A stretch of DNA of 64,000 nucleotides from Tritrichomonas musculus (taxonomy: Eukaryota > Parabasalia > Tritrichomonadida > Tritrichomonadidae): the NCBI GenBank assembly GCA_039105265.1, contig JAPFFF010000002.1, forward strand, positions 7,378,001-7,442,000, written 5' to 3'. Below the pieces are notes generated by a model. That model was not told the origin of the DNA, made no database searches, and was given only the letters and a program-made list of their open reading frames with translations. A program made the position numbers and the translations under genes. Below are positions 1-10,227 of this stretch, one piece after another (position 1 is the stretch's first letter; each line of letters opens with the position of its first letter).

Positions 1-2
1 GG

Positions 3-1922
3 AACACAGATCCATCAAAAAGACCAACATTCCAACAAATTCTTTATCGATTCCAAACAGAAGACGTATATATAAAAGATCCAGATTTGGATAATTTGAG
101 CCAATTTTTCTTCCTTGAAAGATCTAAAAAATACGATTGCTTAAAAGATTCTGAAGGCCTTGATAAATTCAAAGAATTATTAACTGAAAATGCAAAATTA
201 GGTGAAGAGAAAGATAGCAAGCTTATAAACGCAAAAGAAATTTCTAAATTCCTCTTTCGAACATTTGAAATTAAAAAGAATGATAAAGATACATTAATTG
301 CAGAAATTAAACATCTTGATAGTTTCGGATTCTTCGAATACATAATTCCATTCTTTAAAATTGAAGATGATAGAACTCGTAAAGAATTTATAAATAATTA
401 TGTTAAGATATTTCATATAAACGATCCAGAATTTAACTCTAAAGAATTCACAAAAAGATTCTTGGAAAATGGAGGAGCCGACGTCATTAAAGAATACCTT
501 GAAGCAGGGGGACCTAACATCGAGTATGCGATGTCCATTTATAGCAGTATTGAAGATCATATTGATACCGATATGGAAGAATCATTAAATATTATTATTC
601 CACCACTTATCAAAGCGAAGAAAGTTGAAGAAGTATTCACAATTTGTGCTAACATTGATAACAAAGTAGCCGCCAAACTTCTTTCTCGAAACATTAAAGA
701 AATTTCACCACTTTTCAATGACAAAGAACTTTCACAAACCATCTCAAATTTGATAGAAATTTATCTTGAGAACACAGAGACTATTGATGAAATTAGTAAT
801 ATATCGATAAAAGATGTTATGTCATCAGGAAATATTAGTCTTCTTTTCCAACTTATGAAATCAACATATTTCCTTTCGTCGATTACTAATGAAGACTTAA
901 AAGAAATCATTCTTACTCTTGCGTCTGATGACAAGGATGAAGAACAAAAATGCTGTGCGCTTCTTGCTAGTCTTGGACTTGACAGTGACTTCTTTGAAGT
1001 TATTTCACAATTCAATGAGATCCTTGACAAAATCATTACTATTAATGATCAAAAACTTGTTTCACGATTTATTGCACGAATCACCAAATATTCTAGTGCA
1101 TGTGAATATCTTCTAAAAAAACTTGAAGAAGGTACCGAAATATATGAACCACTTCGAGAACTTCGAGAACCATTTTATCTTATTTCCATGTCACGAATAT
1201 CAATATTTAATCCAACACGTGCTATCAAACTTCCATTCCTCAAAACAAACTTGATCAAGAATTTGCAAGAACGAGATAATGTTGAAGGATCATTAAGAAT
1301 CCTTGGTACATTGAGTCATGAAAGAGACTTTTGGATTGATGGAGAAGTTCCTAAATGCCTCATGGAAATCCTTTACAAGAGAGACTTGCTTCAACTTGAG
1401 ACAAAACTTCTTCTCTCAGTCATATCAAATATTGTTTTGATTGAAGAAGTAAATAAACTTTTCTCCACGAAGTCAAATATCAACATCATCCTTTTCATCA
1501 TTGAGAATGAAGGAGTTATTTCAGGTCTTGGTATGCGAATATTATCACGACTTGAACTTCCTGCGATTGAAGAAAGCAATCGTCGTCAAATTGAACGAAT
1601 TATTGAAGTCAGCAAACGCCAACTTGAATTAGGTAATGAATTTGGCATTGAAGGAAGTGCCGAAATCATCAACAAACTCTATGAACAATCAGAACGAGAA
1701 ACACTCAAAGAATTTATTAAAGAAGAAGAAATTTATCATACAATTGTTGAAAGCAGCCGTAAAGAAGCGAATCCTAAAATATTCATTAAACTTATGAAGT
1801 CTATTCAAAAAATTAATCCAAATCATCAACCAGAACTTACACCACTTTTTTCACGTATTATTATGAATTCACGTGGTCAACTCCCAACCGAATTCTATGA
1901 ATTGAAAACACAAATTGCATAA
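3..1922 (+). CDS. TKL-type protein kinase, C-terminal part (5' end outside window)
   Basis: The frame is open to the left edge of the window, so the start lies upstream. The first visible residues read DPSKRPTFQQIL, the classic end of a kinase domain (subdomain XI, D-P-x-x-R-P-T-F). This is typical of the large trichomonad and Entamoeba TKL families. The remaining ~630 residues are helical, Leu/Ile/Glu-rich and look like an armadillo/HEAT-like solenoid, a common tail on trichomonad TKL kinases. The catalytic core is not in the window, so activity cannot be judged. A TTG at 87 is an in-frame leucine codon, not a start. The stop is TAA. The kinase assignment rests on a short motif plus architecture; the solenoid is inferred from composition. 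Confidence 0.75.
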   Translation, partial: NTDPSKRPTFQQILYRFQTEDVYIKDPDLDNLSQFFFLERSKKYDCLKDSEGLDKFKELLTENAKLGEEKDSKLINAKEISKFLFRTFEIKKNDKDTLIAEIKHLDSFGFFEYIIPFFKIEDDRTRKEFINNYVKIFHINDPEFNSKEFTKRFLENGGADVIKEYLEAGGPNIEYAMSIYSSIEDHIDTDMEESLNIIIPPLIKAKKVEEVFTICANIDNKVAAKLLSRNIKEISPLFNDKELSQTISNLIEIYLENTETIDEISNISIKDVMSSGNISLLFQLMKSTYFLSSITNEDLKEIILTLASDDKDEEQKCCALLASLGLDSDFFEVISQFNEILDKIITINDQKLVSRFIARITKYSSACEYLLKKLEEGTEIYEPLRELREPFYLISMSRISIFNPTRAIKLPFLKTNLIKNLQERDNVEGSLRILGTLSHERDFWIDGEVPKCLMEILYKRDLLQLETKLLLSVISNIVLIEEVNKLFSTKSNINIILFIIENEGVISGLGMRILSRLELPAIEESNRRQIERIIEVSKRQLELGNEFGIEGSAEIINKLYEQSERETLKEFIKEEEIYHTIVESSRKEANPKIFIKLMKSIQKINPNHQPELTPLFSRIIMNSRGQLPTEFYELKTQIA

Positions 1923-2737
1923 GACAAATTAATAATTATACTAAATATTTCAACAATAAACTAATCTAAACCAAATTTATTCTATTTTTATTTTCTCCAT
2001 CATATTTTCTGCATTAAATCTTAATGATAAACATTACAAATAAAAATCATTTAAATTCGTCTCTTTTCAAACTTCCATAAAGGTTGTTCTATTAATTTAT
2101 TTTTTTTTATTTGAAGATACTAAAAAAAATATAAAAATTATAGAAATTCAATGTTTCCAGGAATAATCCAACTATATATATAAACAAATTTTGCGTTGGT
2201 GAGCTTCAAGATTTAATTTTGATAATTGGAATATTATAAACATTAATATCATTACTCACATCGAATCTCATATAAATAAAGTAGGATTCAAAAGGCTTGT
2301 GACAAACTTTTTGAAAACGATAAGGTCAAATTTATAAATCTTTTAGGTCAATTTGTCCCGAGCTGAATGATTTTTTTCTGAGAAACATTGAAAAAAATTG
2401 AATGTTGTCCAAAGTATTTTGAATCCGATTTTATTTATTTCGTTAAAATATACACATTATCAACAATCAAATTTTATGGAAATTTCATATTAATGACAAA
2501 AATTTTAGGGATTAAATTTATAGACTTCTTTATTTTATATCCAAAAATTAAGAATTATCTAGGTATCACTTTTTGAGTGTTTTATTTACTCAAAAAGTTG
2601 TGCCTCGAGAATTGTAAAATAAATTCAGTTCATTTTTTTATATCACAAAAATATGGTAAAATTGAAAGGAATTGAAAGTCATCATCAAATTGTGAAAATT
2701 TTTAAATAGATAAGCAATACAGTATCAACTTTTCATA
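1923..2737. other. Intergenic, A+T-rich, with one perfect hairpin
   Basis: No gene is seen. A perfect 11-bp inverted repeat (ACTTTTTGAGT / ACTCAAAAAGT, 2568-2578 and 2588-2598, 9-nt loop) lies about 140 bp before the next gene. TCATA at 2733-2737, just before the ATG, fits the trichomonad initiator pattern TCA-Y-(T/A), but a match this short is weak evidence. Confidence 0.4.
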
Positions 2738-5230
2738 ATGTCGAAACAGCCAGAAACCAAAACACCTGTTGTTAAGCCAAAGAGAATTCTCAACTTATCT
2801 GGATGTAAATTGGAACAGCTTCCTGAGAAAGCAGCTAAAAACAACAATTGGAAGATTATGATTTTAGATAATAACAGGCTTACTACTCTACCAGTTGAAG
2901 TTCATATGCGTACCATGATTTTGGCCCATAATAGGTTTGGTGATAATGTTCCCCCAGAAATTGTTCAAGCGCTTTCTCAATCAGTTAAACTTCGTGATCT
3001 TGATTTGTCTGGAAATAAGCTTAAATATTTTCCAGATGAATTAAACAACAACAGAGATCTTGAAATTGTCAATCTTTTCGATAATAAGTTAAGCTCAATC
3101 AATATCACTTCAACCAAGTTCCATACGCTCAATATTGGACACAATTCATTTTCATCACCACCAAGTGTGCCAGAAAACATCACAACTCTTGGTTATAGCT
3201 ACAATATATTAGAACAATTCAACGAATCATTCCCAAATATTAACAATTTAATTAATCTTTCATTAAATCAATGTAGCCTTAAATGCATTTCGCCAACTCT
3301 TTGCTGTTCAAATATGAAGAGAATAGAGCTTTCAATGAATAATTTGTCTGATATTCCAGACATTGCTCAATTGGCACCACAATTAGAAACTATTGACTTA
3401 TCAGACAACTTTTTAACAGTGTTTCCAAACCTTCCTTTGACAATCAAAGAAGTTAATGTAAGTGGAAACCAAATTACAGAACTTCCAAAGAACATTTCAT
3501 CATTGACATCACTTCAAAAAATCAACGTCTCGCACAACCAAATAATAGAATTTCCGCCACTTGCTGAATCAATAGTTTACATTGATGCTTCTTACAATCA
3601 AATTGACGTTGTTTCCGAATTCGATGCACCAGTTTTAGAACTTGTTAATTTCACTTCAAATAATTTAATTACGATTCCGATATTCAGAACAACATCATTG
3701 AAAATCTACCTTCTTGGAAACAACCGTATTACATACATCAATGTTGATGCAATTTCACCAGCTGCAACTCTTTTGAACCTATTCAAGAACCAAATTACTG
3801 AAATCCCTTCTGCAATATACTCGAAAGCTATTGATAATATTAATCTTTATGGAAACCAAATCCAAAGCCTTCCATATGATCTCAGTAGCTGGACTGGACT
3901 TTCAATTCTTAATATTTCTAACAATAAAGTCGGAACCATTCCTCCTGTTCCTACTGGATTAGCACAACTCTTTGCAGGATACTGTGGTTTAACCTCTCTA
4001 CCAGAAAACATAACCGAGTGTCAAAAACTTGTTGTACTTTCAGTTCCAGGAAATCATATCTCTTCAATACCTTTATTGCCAGCAATTCGCTTATTAAATG
4101 CTTCAAGAAACAAGTTAATATATTTCCCTGAAATGCCAGAAACAATTGAATCTCTTGATGTTTCATTCAATGGAATCAGTGCTTTTCCAGCCAAATTTAT
4201 TTTCCCCAATCTTGTCGAAATGGATGCTAGTCATAACTTTATCATGAATGGACGTGGATTTTCCAGGACTCGTCTAAAATCGTTAAGAATCAATAACAAC
4301 CCAATTACCACTTCTATTTCTCCAATTTGTTTCCCATTCACCTTAACGCAACTTGATCTATCAAATACAGAAATTAAATTATTACAGCAGCCTCAAGTGT
4401 CAGAAGTCCTTGCTGATGAAAATCCAAACAGATGGTGCAATATTAAGATTATCAGAACTGGAAGCTACTGTTCAATTGCCCAAATGAAAGGTCTTCATGA
4501 GTCAACAGAAGATTCCGTCATTGTTCAAACAAACGTACGTAATAATATTGACCTTGTTGGTGTCTTTGATGGTCATGGTGGCAGCATTACATCAATGTAT
4601 TCATCAAAACAATTTGGTATGCTTTATGAAACACAAGATGTTGAACTCAGCGTAGCAGGCCTTGAAAAAGTTCTTAAACGTCTCGAACAATCAATCCGTG
4701 AAAACAAACTTTCTGATGGATCAACATGCGGATTGGCTGTAATGGCAGGACAACAAGCACTTGTTACTACAATAGGAGATGTCCGCGTTATTGTTGTTAA
4801 AGATAATGGAAAAATTAAATTTGAAACAAATGACCATAAACCTTCTGAAAGAGCAGAATTTGAGCGTATTAAGAAGAATGGAGGTTACGTTATTAATCAT
4901 CGTACAATGGGTGTTGTTGGAGTATCTCGTGCACTTGGTGACTTCAGTATTTCTGGTATCTCACCACTTGCTGATATTAATTATGTAGAATTTGAACCAG
5001 ATGATAAATATCTTATTGTTGCTTGTGATGGTGTGTTTGATGTAATGACTAACGAGCAAGTTGGACAAATGGCTGCTGCTGCTAAGAACTGCGATGAGCT
5101 CGCTTATGATATCAGAAATGTTGCATTTAGCAGCTACTCTACTGACAACATATCTGTTGTTGTAGTTGATTTGCATGAACGTGTTCATTCAATTTATCAT
5201 CGAACTGTCGAAAAAGATTTTAATCAATAA
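2738..5230 (+). CDS. Leucine-rich repeat protein fused to a PP2C (PPM) phosphatase
   Basis: Predicted Mn/Mg-dependent Ser/Thr phosphatase with an LRR targeting region. Residues ~15-560 hold about 20 LRRs of the LxxLxLxxNxL type (e.g. LDLSGNKLKYFP). Residues ~566-825 are a PP2C domain. Its metal-binding acidic residues appear intact: ED near residue 590, FDGHGG near 610, ACDGVFDV near 762 and STDNIS near 802. The SRALGDF motif lies near 730. The architecture parallels PHLPP and the LRR/PP2C part of fungal adenylyl cyclase, without PH or cyclase domains. The start is the only sensible ATG. It ends 199 bp from the convergent CFAP45-like gene. Phosphatase activity is well supported; the substrate is unknown. 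Confidence 0.93.
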   Translation: MSKQPETKTPVVKPKRILNLSGCKLEQLPEKAAKNNNWKIMILDNNRLTTLPVEVHMRTMILAHNRFGDNVPPEIVQALSQSVKLRDLDLSGNKLKYFPDELNNNRDLEIVNLFDNKLSSINITSTKFHTLNIGHNSFSSPPSVPENITTLGYSYNILEQFNESFPNINNLINLSLNQCSLKCISPTLCCSNMKRIELSMNNLSDIPDIAQLAPQLETIDLSDNFLTVFPNLPLTIKEVNVSGNQITELPKNISSLTSLQKINVSHNQIIEFPPLAESIVYIDASYNQIDVVSEFDAPVLELVNFTSNNLITIPIFRTTSLKIYLLGNNRITYINVDAISPAATLLNLFKNQITEIPSAIYSKAIDNINLYGNQIQSLPYDLSSWTGLSILNISNNKVGTIPPVPTGLAQLFAGYCGLTSLPENITECQKLVVLSVPGNHISSIPLLPAIRLLNASRNKLIYFPEMPETIESLDVSFNGISAFPAKFIFPNLVEMDASHNFIMNGRGFSRTRLKSLRINNNPITTSISPICFPFTLTQLDLSNTEIKLLQQPQVSEVLADENPNRWCNIKIIRTGSYCSIAQMKGLHESTEDSVIVQTNVRNNIDLVGVFDGHGGSITSMYSSKQFGMLYETQDVELSVAGLEKVLKRLEQSIRENKLSDGSTCGLAVMAGQQALVTTIGDVRVIVVKDNGKIKFETNDHKPSERAEFERIKKNGGYVINHRTMGVVGVSRALGDFSISGISPLADINYVEFEPDDKYLIVACDGVFDVMTNEQVGQMAAAAKNCDELAYDIRNVAFSSYSTDNISVVVVDLHERVHSIYHRTVEKDFNQ

Positions 5231-5429
5231 AATAGTTTTTTTTTTTCTAAAGATTATTTTTTTCCACTTTCTACATAACCTTTTTATTGCCTTTGTCTTT
5301 TTTATCATCAAATTTTTGATTGTCAAGTTAAGAGATGAGTTGGTATTAACAAATGTTTTAAAAAAAAAAAAAAAAGCATGTAACAGTTTCCTGTAACTTT
5401 ATATAAAAATAAATAAAAACAAAATACAG

Positions 5430-6827
5430 TTATTTGATGACAATTTTTTGATTCATTAATGGCTGAATATATTTTTCAGGAACACCTTCTCTTCTAAGTT
5501 GATCTATTTTCATTTGTCTAATTCTTTCAAGTTTAGCCATATAATCATCTTTTTCTTCTTGGATAGTTTTTTGTTCGTCTAAATCATATAAAACTTTCAT
5601 CCTCTTTTGCTCCTCCCTATTGTCAATAACTTCTCTTAATTCATTCCGGTATTTTTCATCATTTTCAAGTCTTCTCTGACGTTCTGCTTTTTCTTTAGCT
5701 CTAGCAGCACGGATGACTGCCATATCACTTTCCCACTGCTTCTTTTCTATCTTAGCCATTTCGATTGCCCTTTGTGTTTGAAACTTTCTCATTTTTTCAT
5801 ATTCTTCTGCAAGCATTTTCTTGTCATTTATCCTCTTTTTAGTTTCTTCAAGTTCTCTTTCTCTATCTTTTCTTTCTTTTTCATTTTGTATTCTTCTTGC
5901 CATTAATTCATCATATGCAGCTCTTTCATCAATTTCTCTTTGCTGTTGTTTTCGAATCATATCAATTTCTTTTTCCTTTAAGGCTTTCTGTTTGCGTACT
6001 TTTTGTTCATATTCTTCTTGCTTTCTGGATTGCTCTTTTTGATATTCTACCATCATTCTATCTTCATCTAATTCTCTTTGACGTTCTTGATGTTTTCTTC
6101 TCCTTGATGCTTCATTTGCTCTCACACAATCTTCCATGAATTCTTGTTGTCTCTTTTTTCTTTGTATTTCTACTTGTTGACTTTCTTCAAGAGCTCTTTT
6201 ATTTGCTTCTTGCATTAATTTTTTTTCTTCTTCTCTTCGAGCAGAATCAATTCTTTTTTGTTGTTCTTTTTCTTGAATCTGGGCTTCAAGCATTTTTTTA
6301 CCTTTTTTCCTTTGGTTTTGAAGCATTTCTTCTCTTTCCCTATAAATCTTAACTGCTCTTTGTCGTCCTTCTTCAAGCATTCGATTAAGTCTGTCATCTT
6401 CTTCTTTTTCACGTTTCATTTGTTCTTTTTTATATTCAAGTTGAAGATCTCGTATTGCAAGAACTCTTGCTTCCATCATATTGCTGTTCATTGTCTTGAC
6501 TTCATCTAATTCTTCATTTTTTTCTGCCATAGTGTTTTCCATAACTTGTCTTCTTTTTTCCATATTTTTCATTGTTTTTTTAGCTTGCTTTCTTTCGTTT
6601 TTTTCAATCTCAGCATTATATACAGCTTGTCTCTTATTCTCAATATCATCACGATTTTTTCTACGAATTAAGTCGTCTTGTTCAACTTTTTTCTTCCTCT
6701 CAATAGGCGTTAAATGAACTGATTCTTTTTTAATTCTACGAAGCTCTGAAGGACCAACTATTGCTGAATCCATTCCTACATCTGTAACATTTACTCTGAA
6801 TCCTGATTTATGATATGCGCCTCTCAT
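5430..6827 (-). CDS. CFAP45-like axonemal protein (trichohyalin/plectin-homology coiled coil)
   Basis: 465 residues, almost entirely charged coiled coil (R/K/E/Q-rich) from ~residue 60 to 450, with a short non-coiled N-terminus. The C-terminal signature LRREGVPEKYIQP resembles the end of CFAP45/CCDC19, a microtubule inner protein of motile cilia. The length fits: Chlamydomonas FAP45 and human CFAP45 are about 500-550 residues. The likely role is stabilising flagellar doublet microtubules. The start is ATG, preceded by TTCAGGAAAC. The gene faces the LRR-PP2C gene tail to tail. Other TPH-domain proteins such as CFAP53 are alternatives; the C-terminal motif favours CFAP45. Confidence 0.72.
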   Translation of the reverse strand: MRGAYHKSGFRVNVTDVGMDSAIVGPSELRRIKKESVHLTPIERKKKVEQDDLIRRKNRDDIENKRQAVYNAEIEKNERKQAKKTMKNMEKRRQVMENTMAEKNEELDEVKTMNSNMMEARVLAIRDLQLEYKKEQMKREKEEDDRLNRMLEEGRQRAVKIYREREEMLQNQRKKGKKMLEAQIQEKEQQKRIDSARREEEKKLMQEANKRALEESQQVEIQRKKRQQEFMEDCVRANEASRRRKHQERQRELDEDRMMVEYQKEQSRKQEEYEQKVRKQKALKEKEIDMIRKQQQREIDERAAYDELMARRIQNEKERKDRERELEETKKRINDKKMLAEEYEKMRKFQTQRAIEMAKIEKKQWESDMAVIRAARAKEKAERQRRLENDEKYRNELREVIDNREEQKRMKVLYDLDEQKTIQEEKDDYMAKLERIRQMKIDQLRREGVPEKYIQPLMNQKIVIK

Positions 6828-7311
6828 GTTTCCTGAAATTTAAATTATTAACGTACTGGATTTTTTTTTTCGCATTTGCATGCATTGTGCATTATTTTAC
6901 TTATCAATTCCATTCAAAACCGTTGATCCGTCCTTCATATATTATATAATTGAGATAAAATTAAGATTTCATATTTTTTTTGGATTATTTGAATTTTCAA
7001 CTTTATATTTCAAACTTTCGTTAATATAAGTTCTGTTATAGGTCATAGCACAAAGCATTTTGGCCTAAAAAATGCAAATAATAAATATAAAAGTCTAATT
7101 ATTAATAATATATTTGGTAGAGTTTTAGGTATTGATGATTGAAAAATTTTAACAATAAAATTTTTGTGAAATCTAATTGAAAATAAAAGTTTTTAACAAC
7201 TCAATTTTTGTGAATGATTTAAATTTTTTTTAGAATCCTTTTGAAACTATTCAATTTTTTATATAACGATTAAAAATTTTGAATTTTCTTTTTATTTGAT
7301 TAAATTTTTTA
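6828..7311. promoter_or_regulatory. Shared divergent promoter region
   Basis: This 484-bp A+T-rich spacer separates two divergent genes, so both promoters should lie here. It contains a 24-bp imperfect direct repeat with about three mismatches, near 7147-7171 and 7190-7214 (TTTTAACAA...ATTTTTGTGAA), upstream of the plus-strand gene. No other feature is seen. Confidence 0.35.
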
Positions 7312-8829
7312 ATGGAGCCAAAAAAAGTTAAGCCATCTCCATCTCAGGAGTCAATGGATGCTGTTAGCTTTGCAGATTCATTAGCCTCTAATGAGTGTTC
7401 AATGCGCAGTCGCTTTATATCTCTTTTTACTTCGGCAATGCAAAAAAAAGCAGCACCGACAAACCTAGATACAGGGAAAAATCAAACCAATAATACTTTA
7501 TCCGACAATAAATCGAATGATGATCAAGATGGTCCGGAAAATGTCCAAAATAACGAAGAAGTTGATGTTGATAAGAGTAAGGAAGTAGTTGTTGAAGACG
7601 GCAAAAAAGAAATGAATTTGACATCTTCAATAGCTCACTTTTTAAAAGATAAATTCAATATTGGGCAACGCCTTTCTTCTCTTGTTGATCTTGTTGTACC
7701 TGATTTTTCTCCTGAATCAACTATTTTTCATAGTCCAAGTGCAGAGATTGATGACTTTTTTGGCACTCACCGTGATGGTGACAAATTTTTAGATTTGTTT
7801 TCAGTTGAAGCTGCAACTCAACTAATAAAAAATTCGCCAATTGGTCCTGCACTTGAAGAACTTGGATATGATGACTGGTACATTGAATATGATCTTTCAG
7901 ATTGTTTTATGCATTATGCCTATCTCCGATCAAGGTCTATACCTGATCAAAGTAAATTTCTTGGTATGATGATTGTTCAAAAAGGAGAATTTAGATTAAA
8001 ATCTATTACTAACCGTCCAAATACGAATTCTGATTTATTAGATGGGCTTACATTTGTTCATGAAAAATTTCCTCAAGATTCGAAAATGCTCAACATCCGA
8101 TGGTTTGCTTTACAAAATCCTCGTGCGCATTTCTCAGCAAGTAAGCCAAGGCTTCCTGGGCAAAGATTTCCTGGTACTGGCCTTGCTAGAAGCTGCTTTT
8201 CAATTTTTTGCGACCAAGCTCTCAAAAACAGTCGCGATGGAATCATTAATGTTCCAGAGCACTTCCACAATGCTTTGTTATATGAAAAGTTTATGTTTTT
8301 GAATCCTTCTGATGAAGGAGAATTTGAAAAAATGAAACTTGATTTAGACAAAGATATAAATGAGCGTGGAATATCCTCCGTCTCGTGGGCAATTTATTTA
8401 GGGTTCTTAAGAAAAAATGGCGAATTAACAAAATGGGATCCGCATGAGCAAGTTTTTCCACTATCAAAGAAATTATTCAAGTATTTCAATTCTACTGGCT
8501 ATAAAGATATTGTCAAAGAAAAGCTTAAGCAAAAAGGAAAATATTCAATAAACTGGGATGAAGCTGAAGGATATTGTTTATCAGCAGTAATTAAATTTAA
8601 TTCTGATAGTTCTGAAAATTCTTCAAATTTATTTGATAGCAAATTTAATAGTAACATCAGCAGTGCTAGTGATACTGATGGTAAATATAGCAAAAAAAAT
8701 AGCAATGATAATGATAACGATAATTTAAAAAACAGTAATAATGATGTTAATAGCAATATTAATAATAATGATAAAAATTTCTATAGCAATGATAATGAAA
8801 ATAAAAATATCAACGATAATAAGAAATAA
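7312..8829 (+). CDS. Conserved protein, possibly GNAT-acyltransferase-like
   Basis: 505 residues. Residues 1-~125 are polar and acidic. Residues ~135-425 form a globular core. The tail after ~430 is an Asn/Asp/Ser-rich low-complexity run encoded by A+T-rich repeats. The core contains WFALQNPRAHF (~264), LPGQRFPG (~279) followed by GTGLARSC, then FHNALLYEKFMFLNP (~320) and an SVSWAIYLGF stretch. The spacing PGxxxPGxGL then helix then FHNA resembles a little-studied family I associate with bacteria, with a GNAT-like acetyl-CoA loop (inference from memory, not searched). The start is the first ATG. No signal peptide or membrane segment is visible. Confidence 0.5.
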   Translation: MEPKKVKPSPSQESMDAVSFADSLASNECSMRSRFISLFTSAMQKKAAPTNLDTGKNQTNNTLSDNKSNDDQDGPENVQNNEEVDVDKSKEVVVEDGKKEMNLTSSIAHFLKDKFNIGQRLSSLVDLVVPDFSPESTIFHSPSAEIDDFFGTHRDGDKFLDLFSVEAATQLIKNSPIGPALEELGYDDWYIEYDLSDCFMHYAYLRSRSIPDQSKFLGMMIVQKGEFRLKSITNRPNTNSDLLDGLTFVHEKFPQDSKMLNIRWFALQNPRAHFSASKPRLPGQRFPGTGLARSCFSIFCDQALKNSRDGIINVPEHFHNALLYEKFMFLNPSDEGEFEKMKLDLDKDINERGISSVSWAIYLGFLRKNGELTKWDPHEQVFPLSKKLFKYFNSTGYKDIVKEKLKQKGKYSINWDEAEGYCLSAVIKFNSDSSENSSNLFDSKFNSNISSASDTDGKYSKKNSNDNDNDNLKNSNNDVNSNINNNDKNFYSNDNENKNINDNKK

Positions 8830-9132
8830 GCAATCTTTCTATAATTCATCAATATTAATCACAAATAATAGCATTATTCAAGATTAGCTCGTTTTTAATT
8901 GATGATATCATTATTAATGTAGTTCATATGATAATAGATATTTTATGTCAGTATCCACTATAACAAAGCAGAGTTAATTAAAAATGTCGAGAAATATAAA
9001 GTGCGTGCGGAATCAGCAAATTATTCATAATGTTATATTAAAAGAAACAATTCACAAAATATTTTTAATAAAAAAATAATTTAAAAAAAAATCTCACAAC
9101 AATTTGACAATCAAAATCAAATATGTCTATTT
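8830..9132. other. Convergent intergenic spacer
   Basis: A+T-rich 3' flanks of two convergent genes with short poly-A runs. Nothing else is seen. Confidence 0.4.
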
Positions 9133-10227
9133 TCATGGCCATCGGTGATCGTAAAACTTTGTATTTTGCTTCTGCATCATCTGGCTGACTTGTTTTGTAG
9201 ACATGAGATTTGTTGGTTCATTGATGAATCTTGTTGATCTTTGCATTGTTCTTGGAGCTTTAATACTTCGTGTCGAAGCTGGTGGAGAAATGTGATAAGT
9301 CCTCTCTTCAATTACTTCTTTGTCGCCTTTTATAATTGGATCATCTTCACCGATATACTCAGCTCTAGCAGAGTTAAGCCTCTTTTGCATGAAGCCAATG
9401 CTATCTTGAATCGGCTTTACTTCTTTGTTCATCATATGCTCAGCGTGTTGAATTTTTCTTTCCCAATCAGATTGGCATGCATCTCTCCTCCTTTGGGTTC
9501 TTTTTTCAAGTGCTACACGGCTTATTTCAAAAGATTTGAAATATTCTTCACGGCGTCTTTGCAATTCAACTTTTTGCCTTTTTTCAAATTCCTTATGCAA
9601 TTCAGCGGCTTCTTTGAACATTCGGCATCCAATCATATGTTTTTCTCTCTCTTTGAGGTTAAGTAGATCGGGGCTAAGTTTGCTATGAGATGCAGGAAGA
9701 TGTTCTGGAATCTTATTATCGTAATTATACATTTGTGTATCGCAAAAGTCATTTACGCGTTGTGTGGCACGTGCGCTCATGGTCTGAAGCCTATCTAGTT
9801 CGTTGTGCCATTTATCTTCAACATCTACTAGGCGAGATCTTGTGGTCATCATTTGGCTTTCAGCAACATCACATTCTTCTGCTTTAGCTTTATAAAGGTC
9901 TGCCTCATGGAAAAACTGTGAAATTTCTCTAATTAATATATCATACTCTCCAGCTTTAACAAAATCACCTTCACTTGATGCAACACGACGATGCTCTCGT
10001 AGAACAACCATTAATTTAAAATAAGTATTTCGGGTGGGGCATTCAATTTTGCCAGTTCTTTGGAATTCTTCAATCAAACGTTCACATTTATTTTTATCTG
10101 CAAGTGACATAGAATCATAATCAATATATGTTTTTTGGCGCACTGGAGGTACCAATGATGGGGGATTTGCTTTCATTGTCATGATGGCGCTACGTCTTGT
10201 AGCACGGGCCGATAAGTTCATCGACAT
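9133..10227 (-). CDS. Coiled-coil protein of unknown function
   Basis: 364 residues. A basic N-terminus (ARATRRS) is followed by a helical region from ~45 to 130, where LREHRRVASSEGDFVKAGEY looks like a conserved helix-turn-helix packing motif. A long charged coiled coil spans ~130-310, and the C-terminal tail is Ser/Thr/Arg-rich and probably disordered. No membrane segment or catalytic motif is visible. The composition suits a cytoskeletal protein, and trichomonads carry many such proteins. I do not recognise the family. The start is ATG at 10227; a second in-frame ATG lies two codons later. Confidence 0.75.
   Translation of the reverse strand: MSMNLSARATRRSAIMTMKANPPSLVPPVRQKTYIDYDSMSLADKNKCERLIEEFQRTGKIECPTRNTYFKLMVVLREHRRVASSEGDFVKAGEYDILIREISQFFHEADLYKAKAEECDVAESQMMTTRSRLVDVEDKWHNELDRLQTMSARATQRVNDFCDTQMYNYDNKIPEHLPASHSKLSPDLLNLKEREKHMIGCRMFKEAAELHKEFEKRQKVELQRRREEYFKSFEISRVALEKRTQRRRDACQSDWERKIQHAEHMMNKEVKPIQDSIGFMQKRLNSARAEYIGEDDPIIKGDKEVIEERTYHISPPASTRSIKAPRTMQRSTRFINEPTNLMSTKQVSQMMQKQNTKFYDHRWP

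Noticed and set aside
87-89. TTG as start of the first gene
   Set aside because: The frame is open through the window edge and the upstream residues form a kinase motif.
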